A stretch of DNA of 64,000 nt from Mammaliicoccus lentus (GTDB lineage: Bacteria; Bacillota; Bacilli; Staphylococcales; Staphylococcaceae). Below the pieces are notes generated by a model. The model saw only the letters and a list, made by a program, of their open reading frames with translations. It was not told where the DNA came from and did not search any database. Within the stretch, counting starts at the first letter, position 1. Each line of letters opens with the position of its first letter. Shown piece after piece: positions 19,081 through 29,193 of this stretch. The translations under genes and the position numbers were made by a program. Location: assembly GCF_002902755.1 (NCBI RefSeq), contig NZ_PPRS01000007.1, forward strand, positions 62,001 through 126,000, written 5' to 3'.

Positions 19081-19746
19081 CTAGTCCTCCTCTGACATTT
19101 GTTCAAACATTTTAATTGCGTGTCCACTTAATAAATGGTCCGGTTGTATCTCTACTGCTTTATTGAAGTATTGTAACGCTTCTTCAGCATCTTCATTTTT
19201 CATATATTTTGCTAATCCTAAATTATATAATGCATCCACATGTTGTGAATCTTTTTCAAGCACATTTTCTAATTGCGTAATGGCTTCTCCAAACATTTCT
19301 ACTTGGCAAAGTGTTAAACCATATTGAAAAGCTATTTCTAAGTCATCTGGTTTTAGTTCATGAGCTCTCATAACGTATGGCATTGCTTCAGTATGTGCTC
19401 CTAATTCGTTAAAACACATGCCTAACATAAAGTTAGTATCTGAATCATTTAAACCTTTTTGAATAGCAAATTGATATAATTTAACAGCTTCATCAAATCT
19501 TTGTTGATTGTAATATAAATTCGCTAAACTATAATATGCACCACCGTGCTCTTCATTTATAGTAATAGCTTTTTGGAAGAATTTTTCTGCTTTTTCTATT
19601 TCATCCGCTTCAGCCAAAATAGTACCCGCATTAATGTAATTCGTCACTTCATTTGGATTCTCTTCTATATTTTCAAATAAACATTTGAGTGCTTCATCAA
19701 ATTTTTTATTTTCTATTAATTCTACGATTTCATTTTCGTTATGCAT
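19081..19746 (-). CDS. Tetratricopeptide-repeat protein
   Basis: A 221-residue protein made almost wholly of TPR helices: about six repeats spaced near 34 residues, with units such as AGTILAEADEIEKAEKFFQK and YYSLANLYYNQQRFDEAVKL. There is no signal peptide or membrane segment, so it should be a cytoplasmic scaffold. It lies between mnmA and recD2, an arrangement conserved in staphylococci and B. subtilis (YrrB). In B. subtilis, YrrB has been suggested to contact tRNA-modification factors; the function here is inferred only from position. Confidence 0.88.
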   Translation of the reverse strand: MHNENEIVELIENKKFDEALKCLFENIEENPNEVTNYINAGTILAEADEIEKAEKFFQKAITINEEHGGAYYSLANLYYNQQRFDEAVKLYQFAIQKGLNDSDTNFMLGMCFNELGAHTEAMPYVMRAHELKPDDLEIAFQYGLTLCQVEMFGEAITQLENVLEKDSQHVDALYNLGLAKYMKNEDAEEALQYFNKAVEIQPDHLLSGHAIKMFEQMSEED

Positions 19747-19791
19747 GATTTAACTCCTTTAAAATTATCATTGACTACCATTATAACAAAA

Positions 19792-19827
19792 TTAAAAAGA
19801 GGTGTATCTTAAAAGATATCACCTCTA
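19792..19827 (-). terminator. Rho-independent terminator after mnmA
   Basis: A hairpin with arms AGAGGTGATATCTT and AAGATACACCTCT (one mismatch) follows the mnmA stop and runs into TTTTTAAT on the minus strand. Confidence 0.85.
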
Positions 19828-19833
19828 AAAATT

Positions 19834-22084
<2,251 letters not shown>

Positions 22085-22143
22085 CTTGAACGTCCTTTCT
22101 TAGTTTTCAATGTCACTATTCTAGCACCATTTTATAAAATTGA

Positions 22144-23769
22144 CTAGAAGTCTGTTTCTTTATTTCTTTCATCTGTATATTGCTCTAATATTTTTAACTC
22201 ATCCTTCATCGATTCAGCATCAATAGGTGTATTAATAGATACATTTTCATGAATGAGCTTACAGTTTTCAATCTTCCAAACTTGGTCTCTTATTTCATCT
22301 TTAAAAATTTCATCATGCGACACAATAATTACTGCACCATTAAAACTTTGGATTAATTGTATGATTTTCTCTTGCATACCAATATCAAAATAATTAGTTG
22401 GTTCATCTAAAATTAAGATGTGTGGGTTAGAAAAATATAATTTTACAAATTGTAACCTGCACTTTTCTCCCATTGATAACTGACGAACTTTATCATTCAT
22501 CCTGCTTTTATCAAAATAAAAACTCGCTAAAATAGTCCTCGCGTCTGTTATCGTCATATTCTCAATATCCATAACTTCTTCTAATACCGAGTTGTTTGGG
22601 TTTAAATTTTGAAAATCTTGCGAGAAGTATCCTATGTCTAAGTCAGGGTGCTTTTTGACAGCTCCACTCATTGGTAATAAGTTACCTAAAATTAATTGTA
22701 TCAATGTAGATTTACCGGACCCATTTTTACCTTCTATAATTACAGTTTGATTTCTTTTTATTTCAAAATAAGTGTCTTTAAAAATTTCACGACTCTTATA
22801 TGAAAATGAAACATTTTCGAATCTTACTAAATAATGTGATTTAAATTCATTATTTTCTATAGAAAAGGATTTATTTTCTTCTAACGGATTATCAGATTTT
22901 GATTCTTCTAATTTACGATTTAACTGATGTTCTTTTGATTTAAATCTTTTAGCTAATTTACTTAATTGTTTTTGAGCATATGGACTTCGAACAGAAGCTT
23001 TCTGAGCAGCGCTTTGATACCATTCTTTGTATTTCTTAATACTTTCTTCTATTGCTTTTTGTTCTTTCTGTTCTTTTTCATATTTTAATTTTTCTGTTTC
23101 AATTTCAATATCTTTTTGATTTTTATAATCATCATAATGACCTGAATATCGAGTTGCACCATCTTTTGTGAGTTCTAAAATAGCATATGGTGTTTCATTT
23201 AAAAACTCTCTATCATGCGAAACGAATAGAATAGCTCTTTGTTCTGATTTAAAAGCTTTTATTAGCCACACTTTCATCTCTTTATCCATATGGTTAGTTG
23301 GTTCGTCTATTAATAATAATGGTGCATCTGATAAAATAACTTTTAAAAATGAGACTTTAGTTTGCTCACCACCACTTAAAGTGCCTATCTTTTGCTCAAA
23401 ATGTGTTGATGATAATCCTAATTTATTTCCTTCAATAATAATGTTATTTTCAACGTTATATCCGTCTAATTCTATATAACTATTTAAAGAATCAATGTCA
23501 GATAAATCTTTTCTCAATCCAACTAACTTTGGATATGCAGACATGACATAATCCATAACATCAATATCATCATATTTACTTAAATCTTGTTCCATCATGG
23601 CTGTATCAATCAATTCATTTTTATGAATATGATGTAATAGCGTAGATTTACCAACACCATTAACGCCGATAATGGCTAAATGCTCATGGTCTTCGATATG
23701 AAATGACAAACGTTTTATAAGCTGTTTATTCTCAATTTCTAATGGTTTTTCTTCAAATAAAAATAGCAT
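22144..23769 (-). CDS. sal(A): ABC-F ribosomal protection protein, Sal(A)-like
   Basis: A 541-residue protein with two ABC cassettes and no membrane helices, as in ABC-F factors. The first cassette has GVNGVGKSTLLH, LSGGEQTKVSF and LLIDEPTNHMD. The second has EGKNGSGKSTLIQ, LSMGEKCRLQ and LILDEPTNYFD. The charged inter-cassette linker at about residues 215-300 is the part that reaches the ribosomal centre in this family. The length of 541 residues and the position beside the mnmA/desulfurase pair agree with the sal(A) gene of the S. sciuri group, linked to lincosamide and streptogramin A resistance. The symbol rests on length, family and context, not alignment. A long leader with its own strong promoter precedes it. 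Confidence 0.8.
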   Translation of the reverse strand: MLFLFEEKPLEIENKQLIKRLSFHIEDHEHLAIIGVNGVGKSTLLHHIHKNELIDTAMMEQDLSKYDDIDVMDYVMSAYPKLVGLRKDLSDIDSLNSYIELDGYNVENNIIIEGNKLGLSSTHFEQKIGTLSGGEQTKVSFLKVILSDAPLLLIDEPTNHMDKEMKVWLIKAFKSEQRAILFVSHDREFLNETPYAILELTKDGATRYSGHYDDYKNQKDIEIETEKLKYEKEQKEQKAIEESIKKYKEWYQSAAQKASVRSPYAQKQLSKLAKRFKSKEHQLNRKLEESKSDNPLEENKSFSIENNEFKSHYLVRFENVSFSYKSREIFKDTYFEIKRNQTVIIEGKNGSGKSTLIQLILGNLLPMSGAVKKHPDLDIGYFSQDFQNLNPNNSVLEEVMDIENMTITDARTILASFYFDKSRMNDKVRQLSMGEKCRLQFVKLYFSNPHILILDEPTNYFDIGMQEKIIQLIQSFNGAVIIVSHDEIFKDEIRDQVWKIENCKLIHENVSINTPIDAESMKDELKILEQYTDERNKETDF

Positions 23770-23809
23770 AATGTTGCCTCCCGACCCATGTATTACACAT
23801 ACAAGGACG

Positions 23810-23837
23810 CACCATTACACTATTCTCAGTAATGGTG
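23810..23837 (-). promoter_or_regulatory. Hairpin in the ABC-F leader
   Basis: Perfect nine-base arms CACCATTAC and GTAATGGTG with a ten-base loop lie about 40 bases upstream of the ABC-F start codon. The stop codon of the putative leader peptide sits inside the second arm. A ribosome on the leader could therefore disturb this stem. No T run follows, so it is more likely part of an anti-sequestration or attenuation fold than a terminator. Confidence 0.55.
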
Positions 23838-23880
23838 GCTTACAATATTTAGACATATTTATCCAATCATATTTAGACAT
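23815..23880 (-). CDS. Putative 21-residue leader peptide upstream of the ABC-F gene
   Basis: An open frame from an ATG at 23880 to a TAA at 23815-23817 encodes 21 residues: MSKYDWIN, then MSKYCKPPLLRIV. The internal MSKY repeat comes from a 24-bp tandem duplication, so a second in-frame ATG lies at 23856 and could start a 13-residue version. Each ATG is preceded by GGA five bases upstream, a weak ribosome binding site. Leader peptides that stall ribosomes control several ABC-F resistance genes, such as msr- and vga-type genes. That this one does so is an inference from position and structure. Confidence 0.4.
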   Translation of the reverse strand: MSKYDWINMSKYCKPPLLRIV

Positions 23881-23894
23881 ATTTATCCAATCAT
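23847..23894. repeat. Perfect 24-bp tandem direct repeat (two copies) in the ABC-F leader
   Basis: Bases 23847-23870 and 23871-23894 are identical and directly abutting. The unit length is a multiple of three, so the duplication keeps the reading frame of the putative leader peptide and adds eight codons to it. Confidence 0.92.
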
Positions 23895-23998
23895 CATTGT
23901 GTAATACAATGGTATTTTTACGTAATCAAATTAAGTGCGTAAAAATTATTGGATGTCCATGTCTAATATTGATGCCACCTTTCGCTAAATTTCCATAT

Positions 23999-24027
23999 AG
24001 TATAACGAGAAGTTTTACATTAGTCAA
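23999..24027 (-). promoter_or_regulatory. Strong sigma-A promoter for the ABC-F gene
   Basis: On the minus strand TTGACT (24022-24027) and TATACT (23999-24004) are separated by 17 bases. The predicted transcript start is near 23992, giving an untranslated leader of about 220 bases before the ABC-F start codon. The promoter lies back to back with the luciferase-like gene on the plus strand. Confidence 0.85.
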
Positions 24028-24107
24028 CTTTTAATGAGCAATTTCATAGAGCGCCTTCTTTACTATTGTTATACTTCGATTATATAAATAAGTAAGGAGA
24101 ATTAAAC

Positions 24108-25115
24108 ATGCAATCACATTTCCCAATTTCTGCTTTGAATCTTGTTCCTTTAAGAAAAGGAGAATCAGAGCAAGAAGCGATTCAAAATATGGTACAACTT
24201 GCACAACATGTAGAAAAATTAGGTTACGAACGTTATTGGATAGCTGAACATCACAATGCACCTAATTTAGTAAGTTCTGCAACTGCTTTATTAATACAAC
24301 ATACTTTAGAACATACAGATTCAATCATGGTAGGTTCAGGTGGTATCATGCTTCCTAACCACGCTCCACTAGTCGTAGCAGAACAATTTGGTACAATGGC
24401 TACTATGTTTCCAAACCGCCTTAATTTAGGACTTGGTCGCGCTCCCGGCACTGATATGATGACTGCTTCTGCACTAAGACGTGATTCACATAAAGGTGTA
24501 TATACATTCGGAGATGACATTAAACAATTATTAAAATATTTCGGTCCTGAAGAAGATCAATCATATGTAAGACCTTACCCTGGTGTAGATACAAATATCC
24601 CTATATACGTGTTAGGTTCATCAACAGATTCTGCACACTTAGCAGCTCGCCTTGGTCTACCTTATGTGTTTGCAGCTCATTTTGCACCACAACAAATGGC
24701 ACAAGCTATAGAAATTTATCGTGATTTATTCGAACCATCTGAGTATTTAGATAAACCACGTGTGACAGTATGTTTAAATGTCATAATAGGAGAAACAGAT
24801 GAAGAAGCAACATATTTATCATCCACTATGCATTTAATGTTCTTAGGTATTGTTAGAAATTCACGTTTACCATTACAACCACCAACAGATCAATTAGAAA
24901 ATATTTGGTCACCTCAAGAAAAATATATGGCACAAGATAAAACAAACACTTCATTTATAGGTAGTGAAGAAACAGTTAAAAAACAATTTTTAGCATTCCA
25001 AGAAAAATATAATGTAGATGAAATTATGGCAGTTAGTTATATTTATGATTTAGATAAACAGTATAAATCATTTGAATCATTCAAAAAAGTAGTAGACGAA
25101 ATATACAGTGAGTAA
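24108..25115 (+). CDS. Luciferase-like (LLM class) flavin-dependent monooxygenase
   Basis: A 335-residue member of the bacterial luciferase-like superfamily. IAEHHNAPNLVSSATALL near residue 45, GGIMLPNHAPLVVAEQFGT near residue 80 and LGLGRAPGTD near residue 108 are the conserved blocks of the small single-component MsnO8/YhbW-type proteins. The fold is a flavin-binding TIM barrel. The substrate cannot be read from the sequence. The start has a clear AAGGAG eight bases upstream. It is one of only two large genes on the plus strand and shares its upstream region with the ABC-F gene. It ends at a bidirectional terminator facing the protease gene. Confidence 0.88.
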   Translation: MQSHFPISALNLVPLRKGESEQEAIQNMVQLAQHVEKLGYERYWIAEHHNAPNLVSSATALLIQHTLEHTDSIMVGSGGIMLPNHAPLVVAEQFGTMATMFPNRLNLGLGRAPGTDMMTASALRRDSHKGVYTFGDDIKQLLKYFGPEEDQSYVRPYPGVDTNIPIYVLGSSTDSAHLAARLGLPYVFAAHFAPQQMAQAIEIYRDLFEPSEYLDKPRVTVCLNVIIGETDEEATYLSSTMHLMFLGIVRNSRLPLQPPTDQLENIWSPQEKYMAQDKTNTSFIGSEETVKKQFLAFQEKYNVDEIMAVSYIYDLDKQYKSFESFKKVVDEIYSE

Positions 25116-25126
25116 ATTAGATATAA

Positions 25127-25173
25127 AAACACACAGTCCGAGACATTTTTAAATGTCTCGGACTGTGTGTTTA
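25127..25173. terminator. Bidirectional terminator between the monooxygenase and protease genes
   Basis: A long hairpin has near-perfect arms AACACACAGTCCGAGACAT and ATGTCTCGGACTGTGTGTT. A-rich sequence on one side and T-rich on the other let it serve both converging genes. Confidence 0.9.
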
Positions 25174-25177
25174 TGTT

Positions 25178-25912
25178 CTATTTTAAATTATTATTAATAT
25201 ATTCTTGTACACTTGAATTGAATAGGACACCACTGTTATGTTCACCTGTAACGCCACCATAATGAATACCAATCAATTCTTTATTAGCGTTAAATATAGG
25301 TGAACCTGAATTACCACCGTATGTGCTTAAATCATATGTAATGCTACTGCCTGAAGCGGATAATACATTACCTTTACTTTCCCATAAAGTAGCTAATGGC
25401 TTGTCACCAGGATAACCTGTAACTGTAATTGGATCACCTTTTTTCACAGATGATGTATCTACTGGACTTGAAGGTTGAACTACATCACCAATAGACTGTC
25501 CTTTACTATTCTTACCAACATGGACCACAGCTAAATCTTCTCCATCTGGAGCAGTTGTGTAATCAGTAGCTGTGAAAGTACCAAACGGGTAATTTCCTTC
25601 GCCATTTGCTCCTGGTGAGAATTTCAATTGAGATGCATCACCATTCGTAAAGTCTACTACATGTTTATTTGTTAAAATTGTATTTTTACCTACTACAACC
25701 CCAGATGCTATAGACGTACCGCCTATATCAGCAAATGCTACAGATTGGTAATGTCCAGAAGTCGTGTCTGTTATTTGCGTGCGGTCATTCTTAGGTAATA
25801 TGACTCTTGGTTGTTTTGGTTCATTATGTGCATTTGCTTCTAATGGTGCACTAACTAAACCAACCATAATAACGGAGACTAAGGCCAACATAAATATTTT
25901 TAATCTATTCAT
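25178..25912 (-). CDS. Secreted V8-type glutamyl endopeptidase (serine protease)
   Basis: A 244-residue secreted serine protease of the chymotrypsin fold. The signal peptide (about residues 1-28) ends near APLEANA and is followed by a very short propeptide. The mature enzyme probably begins at VILPKNDRTQITDT, which closely parallels the mature start of S. aureus V8 protease. The catalytic triad is visible as His in ILTNKHVVD, Asp in GEDLAVVHV and Ser in YGGNSGSPIF. ELIGIHYGGV carries the histidine that shapes preference for glutamate. The Asp/Asn/Pro-rich tail of V8 is absent. It could also be called an exfoliative-toxin-family relative, but the V8 resemblance is stronger. Expression may depend on the inverted repeat upstream. 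Confidence 0.9.
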   Translation of the reverse strand: MNRLKIFMLALVSVIMVGLVSAPLEANAHNEPKQPRVILPKNDRTQITDTTSGHYQSVAFADIGGTSIASGVVVGKNTILTNKHVVDFTNGDASQLKFSPGANGEGNYPFGTFTATDYTTAPDGEDLAVVHVGKNSKGQSIGDVVQPSSPVDTSSVKKGDPITVTGYPGDKPLATLWESKGNVLSASGSSITYDLSTYGGNSGSPIFNANKELIGIHYGGVTGEHNSGVLFNSSVQEYINNNLK

Positions 25913-26001
25913 TTAAAACACTCCTTTGTTGTAATGTACAATTATTTTAATATGAAATTAATATTCTAGGATAAAAATACCCTACTTTGATATTATTTAT
26001 A

Positions 26002-26040
26002 CCCAACTGTTAACTTTTATAGCAGTTTTTTACAGTTGGG
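26002..26040. promoter_or_regulatory. Candidate operator: 9-bp inverted repeat upstream of the protease gene
   Basis: Perfect arms CCCAACTGT (26002-26010) and ACAGTTGGG (26032-26040) face each other with centres 30 bp apart, close to three helical turns. They lie 90-130 bases upstream of the protease start. The arms resemble the ACAGTT core of known staphylococcal response-regulator sites, but those are direct rather than inverted repeats. A regulator site is an inference. Confidence 0.4.
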
Positions 26041-26062
26041 CACTGAAATCGTACACTTAGGC

Positions 26063-26100
26063 ATAAAAAAAGAGATTGAACGCTCGCGTTCAATCTCAAT
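26063..26100 (-). terminator. Rho-independent terminator after the Rrf2 regulator
   Basis: Arms GAGATTGAACGC and GCGTTCAATCTC are separated by three bases, and a run of seven T follows on the minus strand. Confidence 0.92.
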
Positions 26101-26105
26101 TATTT

Positions 26106-26525
26106 TTAAATATAGAACATATAACCTTCTAATTCATCTTGCTTTGTATAGTTCGCTAAATATTCTAAAGTCGTATTATCCAGCACTTCTTTAACAGCGT
26201 CACGTATTCTTATCCATAACTGTTGTTGAGCTGGAGGTTCATCTTCTATTCCTTCGACTAGTGTAATTGGTCCTTCTAATAACCTTATAACATCCCCAGC
26301 AGTGATTTCAGATGGTGATTTTTGTAATTCATATCCCCCTTTTGCACCTCTGACACTTTTAATAAGACCAGCATTTCTTAATGGCCCTACCAATTGTTCT
26401 AAATATAAATCACTTAAATTATTTTCTTCGGCGATAGACTTCAATGATGTACATCCTTGACCATAACGCTTGGTCAACGATATCATTAGTGTTAAGCCAT
26501 ATCGTCCCTTAGTTGAAATTTTCAT
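26106..26525 (-). CDS. cymR: Rrf2-family transcriptional regulator, CymR-like
   Basis: A 139-residue Rrf2-family winged-helix regulator. It begins MKISTKGRYGLTLMISLTKR. The recognition-helix region contains SIAEENNLSDLYLEQLVGPL, and SVRGAKGGYEL is the family wing. It lacks the three-cysteine cluster of IscR- or NsrR-type Fe-S sensors. That matches CymR, the cysteine-metabolism repressor that acts with CysK in staphylococci and bacilli. The location beside the divergent rarA and near a cysteine desulfurase is conserved in Bacilli. Target genes cannot be read from this window. Confidence 0.85.
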   Translation of the reverse strand: MKISTKGRYGLTLMISLTKRYGQGCTSLKSIAEENNLSDLYLEQLVGPLRNAGLIKSVRGAKGGYELQKSPSEITAGDVIRLLEGPITLVEGIEDEPPAQQQLWIRIRDAVKEVLDNTTLEYLANYTKQDELEGYMFYI

Positions 26526-26616
26526 GTACTACACCTCTTGTTTTCTTTAAAAAGTATTGTTTAACTTATTTTATCATTTTTTTGACAGTTTGAGTAATTA
26601 GAAAGGTTGATCACAG

Positions 26617-27885
26617 ATGAAAAACGAACCGTTAGCATATAGAATGCGTCCAAAAACGATAGATGATGTCATTAGTCAAGATCATTTAGTTGGACCTAAA
26701 GCCATTATTAGACGAATGGTAGAAACTAAAAGATTAACGTCTATGATTTTTTATGGGCCCCCAGGAATAGGAAAAACAAGCATTGCACAAGCTATTGCAG
26801 GTAGTACACAATATAAGTTTAGACAGCTTAACGCTGTTACAAACACGAAAAAAGATATGCAACTTGTCGTAGAAGAAGCTAAAATTTCTGGACAAGTTAT
26901 ATTACTGTTAGATGAGATTCACAGATTAGATAAAGCGAAGCAAGACTTTTTATTACCTCACTTAGAATCGGGCAAAATAGTTTTAATTGGTGCAACCACT
27001 TCAAATCCATATCATGCTATTAATCCAGCGATTAGAAGTAGAGCTCAAATTTTCGAATTATATCCGCTAGAAGAGGAAGACATTATAGAAGCTTTAAATC
27101 GTGCATTAAACGATGAAGAAAATGGATTATTATCATATCAACCTGAAGTAGATGAAGAAGCAATCGCTTATTTCGCACAAGCTAGTTATGGTGATGTAAG
27201 AAGCGCTTTGAATGCATTAGAACTAGCTGTATTAAGCGCAGATATCGAAAATGACACTCGACACGTTACGGTTGAAGACGCAAAAACATGTATACAAAAA
27301 AGCGCTTTTCAGCATGACAAAGATGGTGATCAACACTACGATGTCATGAGCGCATTCCAAAAATCTATTAGAGGTAGTGATGTAGATGCTGCACTACATT
27401 ATTTAGCACGACTTATAGAAGCTGGAGACTTACCTACTATAGCTAGGCGTTTATTAGTTATTAGCTATGAAGATATTGGTTTAGCTTCACCAGGCGCTGC
27501 AGCAAGAACATTATCAGCAATTGAAGCAAGTGAACGATTAGGATTTCCCGAAGCACGTATTCCATTAAGTCAGGCAGTTATAGAGCTGTGCCTCTCTCCT
27601 AAATCTAACTCAGCTATTACCTCAATAGATTCAGCATTATCAGATATTAAAAATGGTAAAGCAGGTCTTGTGCCAAAACATTTAAAAGATGGACACTATC
27701 AAGGTGCTAAAGATTTAGGTAACGCAATAGGCTATAAATATCCTCATAACTATGAAAATAGTTATGTAAAACAACAATATTTACCTGATACGTTAAAGCA
27801 TAAACAATACTACCAACCAAAATTAACATCCAAAGCTGAACAACAATTTGCAGAAGTCTACAAAAATTTAAAAAACAAAAAGTAA
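26617..27885 (+). CDS. rarA: Replication-associated recombination protein A (RarA/MgsA)
   Basis: A 422-residue AAA+ ATPase. Walker A reads FYGPPGIGKTSIAQA near residue 45, Walker B LLLDEIHRLDKAKQD near residue 98, and sensor 1 GATTSNPY near residue 128. ISYEDIGLASP near residue 285 belongs to the C-terminal tetramerisation domain. RarA acts at stalled replication forks. The plus-strand gene diverges from cymR, with 91 bases between the starts. It ends 196 bases before a bidirectional terminator shared with tcdA. Confidence 0.95.
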   Translation: MKNEPLAYRMRPKTIDDVISQDHLVGPKAIIRRMVETKRLTSMIFYGPPGIGKTSIAQAIAGSTQYKFRQLNAVTNTKKDMQLVVEEAKISGQVILLLDEIHRLDKAKQDFLLPHLESGKIVLIGATTSNPYHAINPAIRSRAQIFELYPLEEEDIIEALNRALNDEENGLLSYQPEVDEEAIAYFAQASYGDVRSALNALELAVLSADIENDTRHVTVEDAKTCIQKSAFQHDKDGDQHYDVMSAFQKSIRGSDVDAALHYLARLIEAGDLPTIARRLLVISYEDIGLASPGAAARTLSAIEASERLGFPEARIPLSQAVIELCLSPKSNSAITSIDSALSDIKNGKAGLVPKHLKDGHYQGAKDLGNAIGYKYPHNYENSYVKQQYLPDTLKHKQYYQPKLTSKAEQQFAEVYKNLKNKK

Positions 27886-27949
27886 TTTATAATAAAGTCA
27901 TCTAGAATATAAACGGAGTCAACATTATACAAAATCGTAGGAAATATCA

Positions 27950-28045
27950 CTCTAACAGGCTTGTTTATCATCACTAGCTCGTTAGAGAATGTAACGAGCT
28001 TGTCTTATATTTCATGCACGTTAGAGAATCCATTATTCTCTTATT
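27950..28045. repeat. Short repeats in the rarA-tcdA intergenic region
   Basis: The 11-base word CGTTAGAGAAT occurs at 27980-27990 and 28019-28029. The first copy sits inside a perfect hairpin AGCTCGTT...AACGAGCT, and a CTCTAAC complement occurs near 27950. No open reading frame with a ribosome binding site is seen here. The stretch may be a structured 3' region of rarA or decayed repeat DNA. Confidence 0.4.
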
Positions 28046-28080
28046 CATTATAAACAATAAGCTACACGTACTTATATAAT

Positions 28081-28124
28081 AAAAACAGGCTGGGACATAT
28101 AAATGTCTCAGCCTGTTGTTTTTA
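28081..28124. terminator. Bidirectional terminator between rarA and tcdA
   Basis: A hairpin has arms AACAGGCTGGGACAT and ATGTCTCAGCCTGTT, with A-rich and T-rich flanks on opposite sides. This type is common between converging staphylococcal genes. Confidence 0.9.
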
Positions 28125-28892
28125 CTTATCTTTAACTCTCTTAACATGAATATCTTTTAGTATGTCATTCACTACATAACTAGCACAAATCAATCCTACT
28201 GTACTTGGTACAAAAGCATTTGAAGATGGTGGCATTTGTGCTTTTCTAACTTTAGCATTTTTATCTCCGACGACTTCATTAACATCTTCTCTTATTACAA
28301 TAGGACTTTCATCACTAAATACTACATTTATTCCTTTATGAATTCCCATTTTTCTAAGTTTAAGACGAATAATTTTTGCCATTGGATCAGTATGTGTTTT
28401 TGAAATATCAGCAATTTCAAATCTAGTAGGGTCTGTTTTATTTGCAGCCCCCATACTTGAAATCACGTTGATGTTTCTTTCTAAACATTCTTTCATAAGA
28501 TGTATTTTGTACATAATTGTATCACTAGCATCTAAAAAATAATCTATATCGTATTCATTAAATAATGCTTCGTATGTTTCTTCTGTATAAAACATATGTA
28601 ATGAAGTGACTTTGCAATCTGGGTTGATTAATCTAATGCGTTCTTCCATTAAATCAACTTTAGATTGTCCAATTGTTGTAGTAAGTGCATGTAATTGTCT
28701 ATTCACATTTGTAATATCTACATCATCTTTATCGATTAAAATTATATGTCCTATATTCGTTCTTGCTAGTGCTTCAGCAGCAAAAGAACCAACGCCGCCT
28801 ACTCCTAGTACAACAACTGTTTTGCTTTCAAGTAAATCTAATCCTTCTTTACCAATCGCTAACTCATTTCTTGAGAATTGATGTTTAGTCAT
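28122..28892 (-). CDS. tcdA: tRNA threonylcarbamoyladenosine dehydratase (TcdA/CsdL)
   Basis: A 256-residue E1-like enzyme. The nucleotide-binding motif VVVLGVGGVGSFAAEAL is near residue 28, LIDKDDVDITNVNRQ near residue 53, and SSMGAANKTDPTRF near residue 150. It converts t6A in tRNA to cyclic t6A with ATP. The start used is the ATG at 28892, nine bases from AAGGAG. A longer frame reaches back to 29030, but that extension runs through the 6S RNA and lacks homology-like sequence. The aspS-6S RNA-tcdA order matches B. subtilis aspS-bsrA-yrvM. Confidence 0.95.
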   Translation of the reverse strand: MTKHQFSRNELAIGKEGLDLLESKTVVVLGVGGVGSFAAEALARTNIGHIILIDKDDVDITNVNRQLHALTTTIGQSKVDLMEERIRLINPDCKVTSLHMFYTEETYEALFNEYDIDYFLDASDTIMYKIHLMKECLERNINVISSMGAANKTDPTRFEIADISKTHTDPMAKIIRLKLRKMGIHKGINVVFSDESPIVIREDVNEVVGDKNAKVRKAQMPPSSNAFVPSTVGLICASYVVNDILKDIHVKRVKDK

Positions 28893-28911
28893 ATTTTTAA
28901 CTCCTTTACAC

Positions 28912-29143
28912 AAAAATACGCAAGACATAGAGTCTTGCGTACCGATAGAATCCAATTGTGCCGTAATATTGCGTGCTAGATCATTTTGGCCTGCTAAATA
29001 CAGGTGGGTGCCCTGTTTCTTATTTTGCATGTCCTCCTTAAGAGGCGTATGCGCTATTAAGAAAACCCATTAGGCTCCCTTGATCGAAAGTGTTAGGTCA
29101 AAATACATAAAGCGTATCACGAACACTTCAGATGTCTACCTTA
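28912..29143 (-). ncRNA. ssrS: 6S RNA
   Basis: A gene-free stretch between aspS and tcdA has all the marks of a small RNA gene. It has a -10-like TAAAAT at 29151-29156 with TTGTTA 16 bases upstream, and a closing terminator hairpin TACGCAAGAC...GTCTTGCGTA followed by TTTTT. The inferred length is about 230 bases. The same position holds bsrA, one of two 6S RNAs, in B. subtilis. Extended internal pairing, for example GGGCACCCACCTG with flanking sequence, fits the long-hairpin form. 6S RNA binds RNA polymerase holoenzyme and mimics an open promoter. The ends are approximate. Confidence 0.8.
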
Positions 29144-29193
29144 TAAATTTATTTTATCATAATTCTTTTAAATAACAAGTATTTATACTTTTG

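Noticed and set aside
23847-23894. CRISPR-like repeats
   Set aside because: There are only two abutting copies with no spacers and no cas genes nearby.
28893-29030. 46-residue N-terminal extension of TcdA
   Set aside because: It passes through the 6S RNA and its terminator. The ATG at 28892 has a proper ribosome binding site and gives the family's length.
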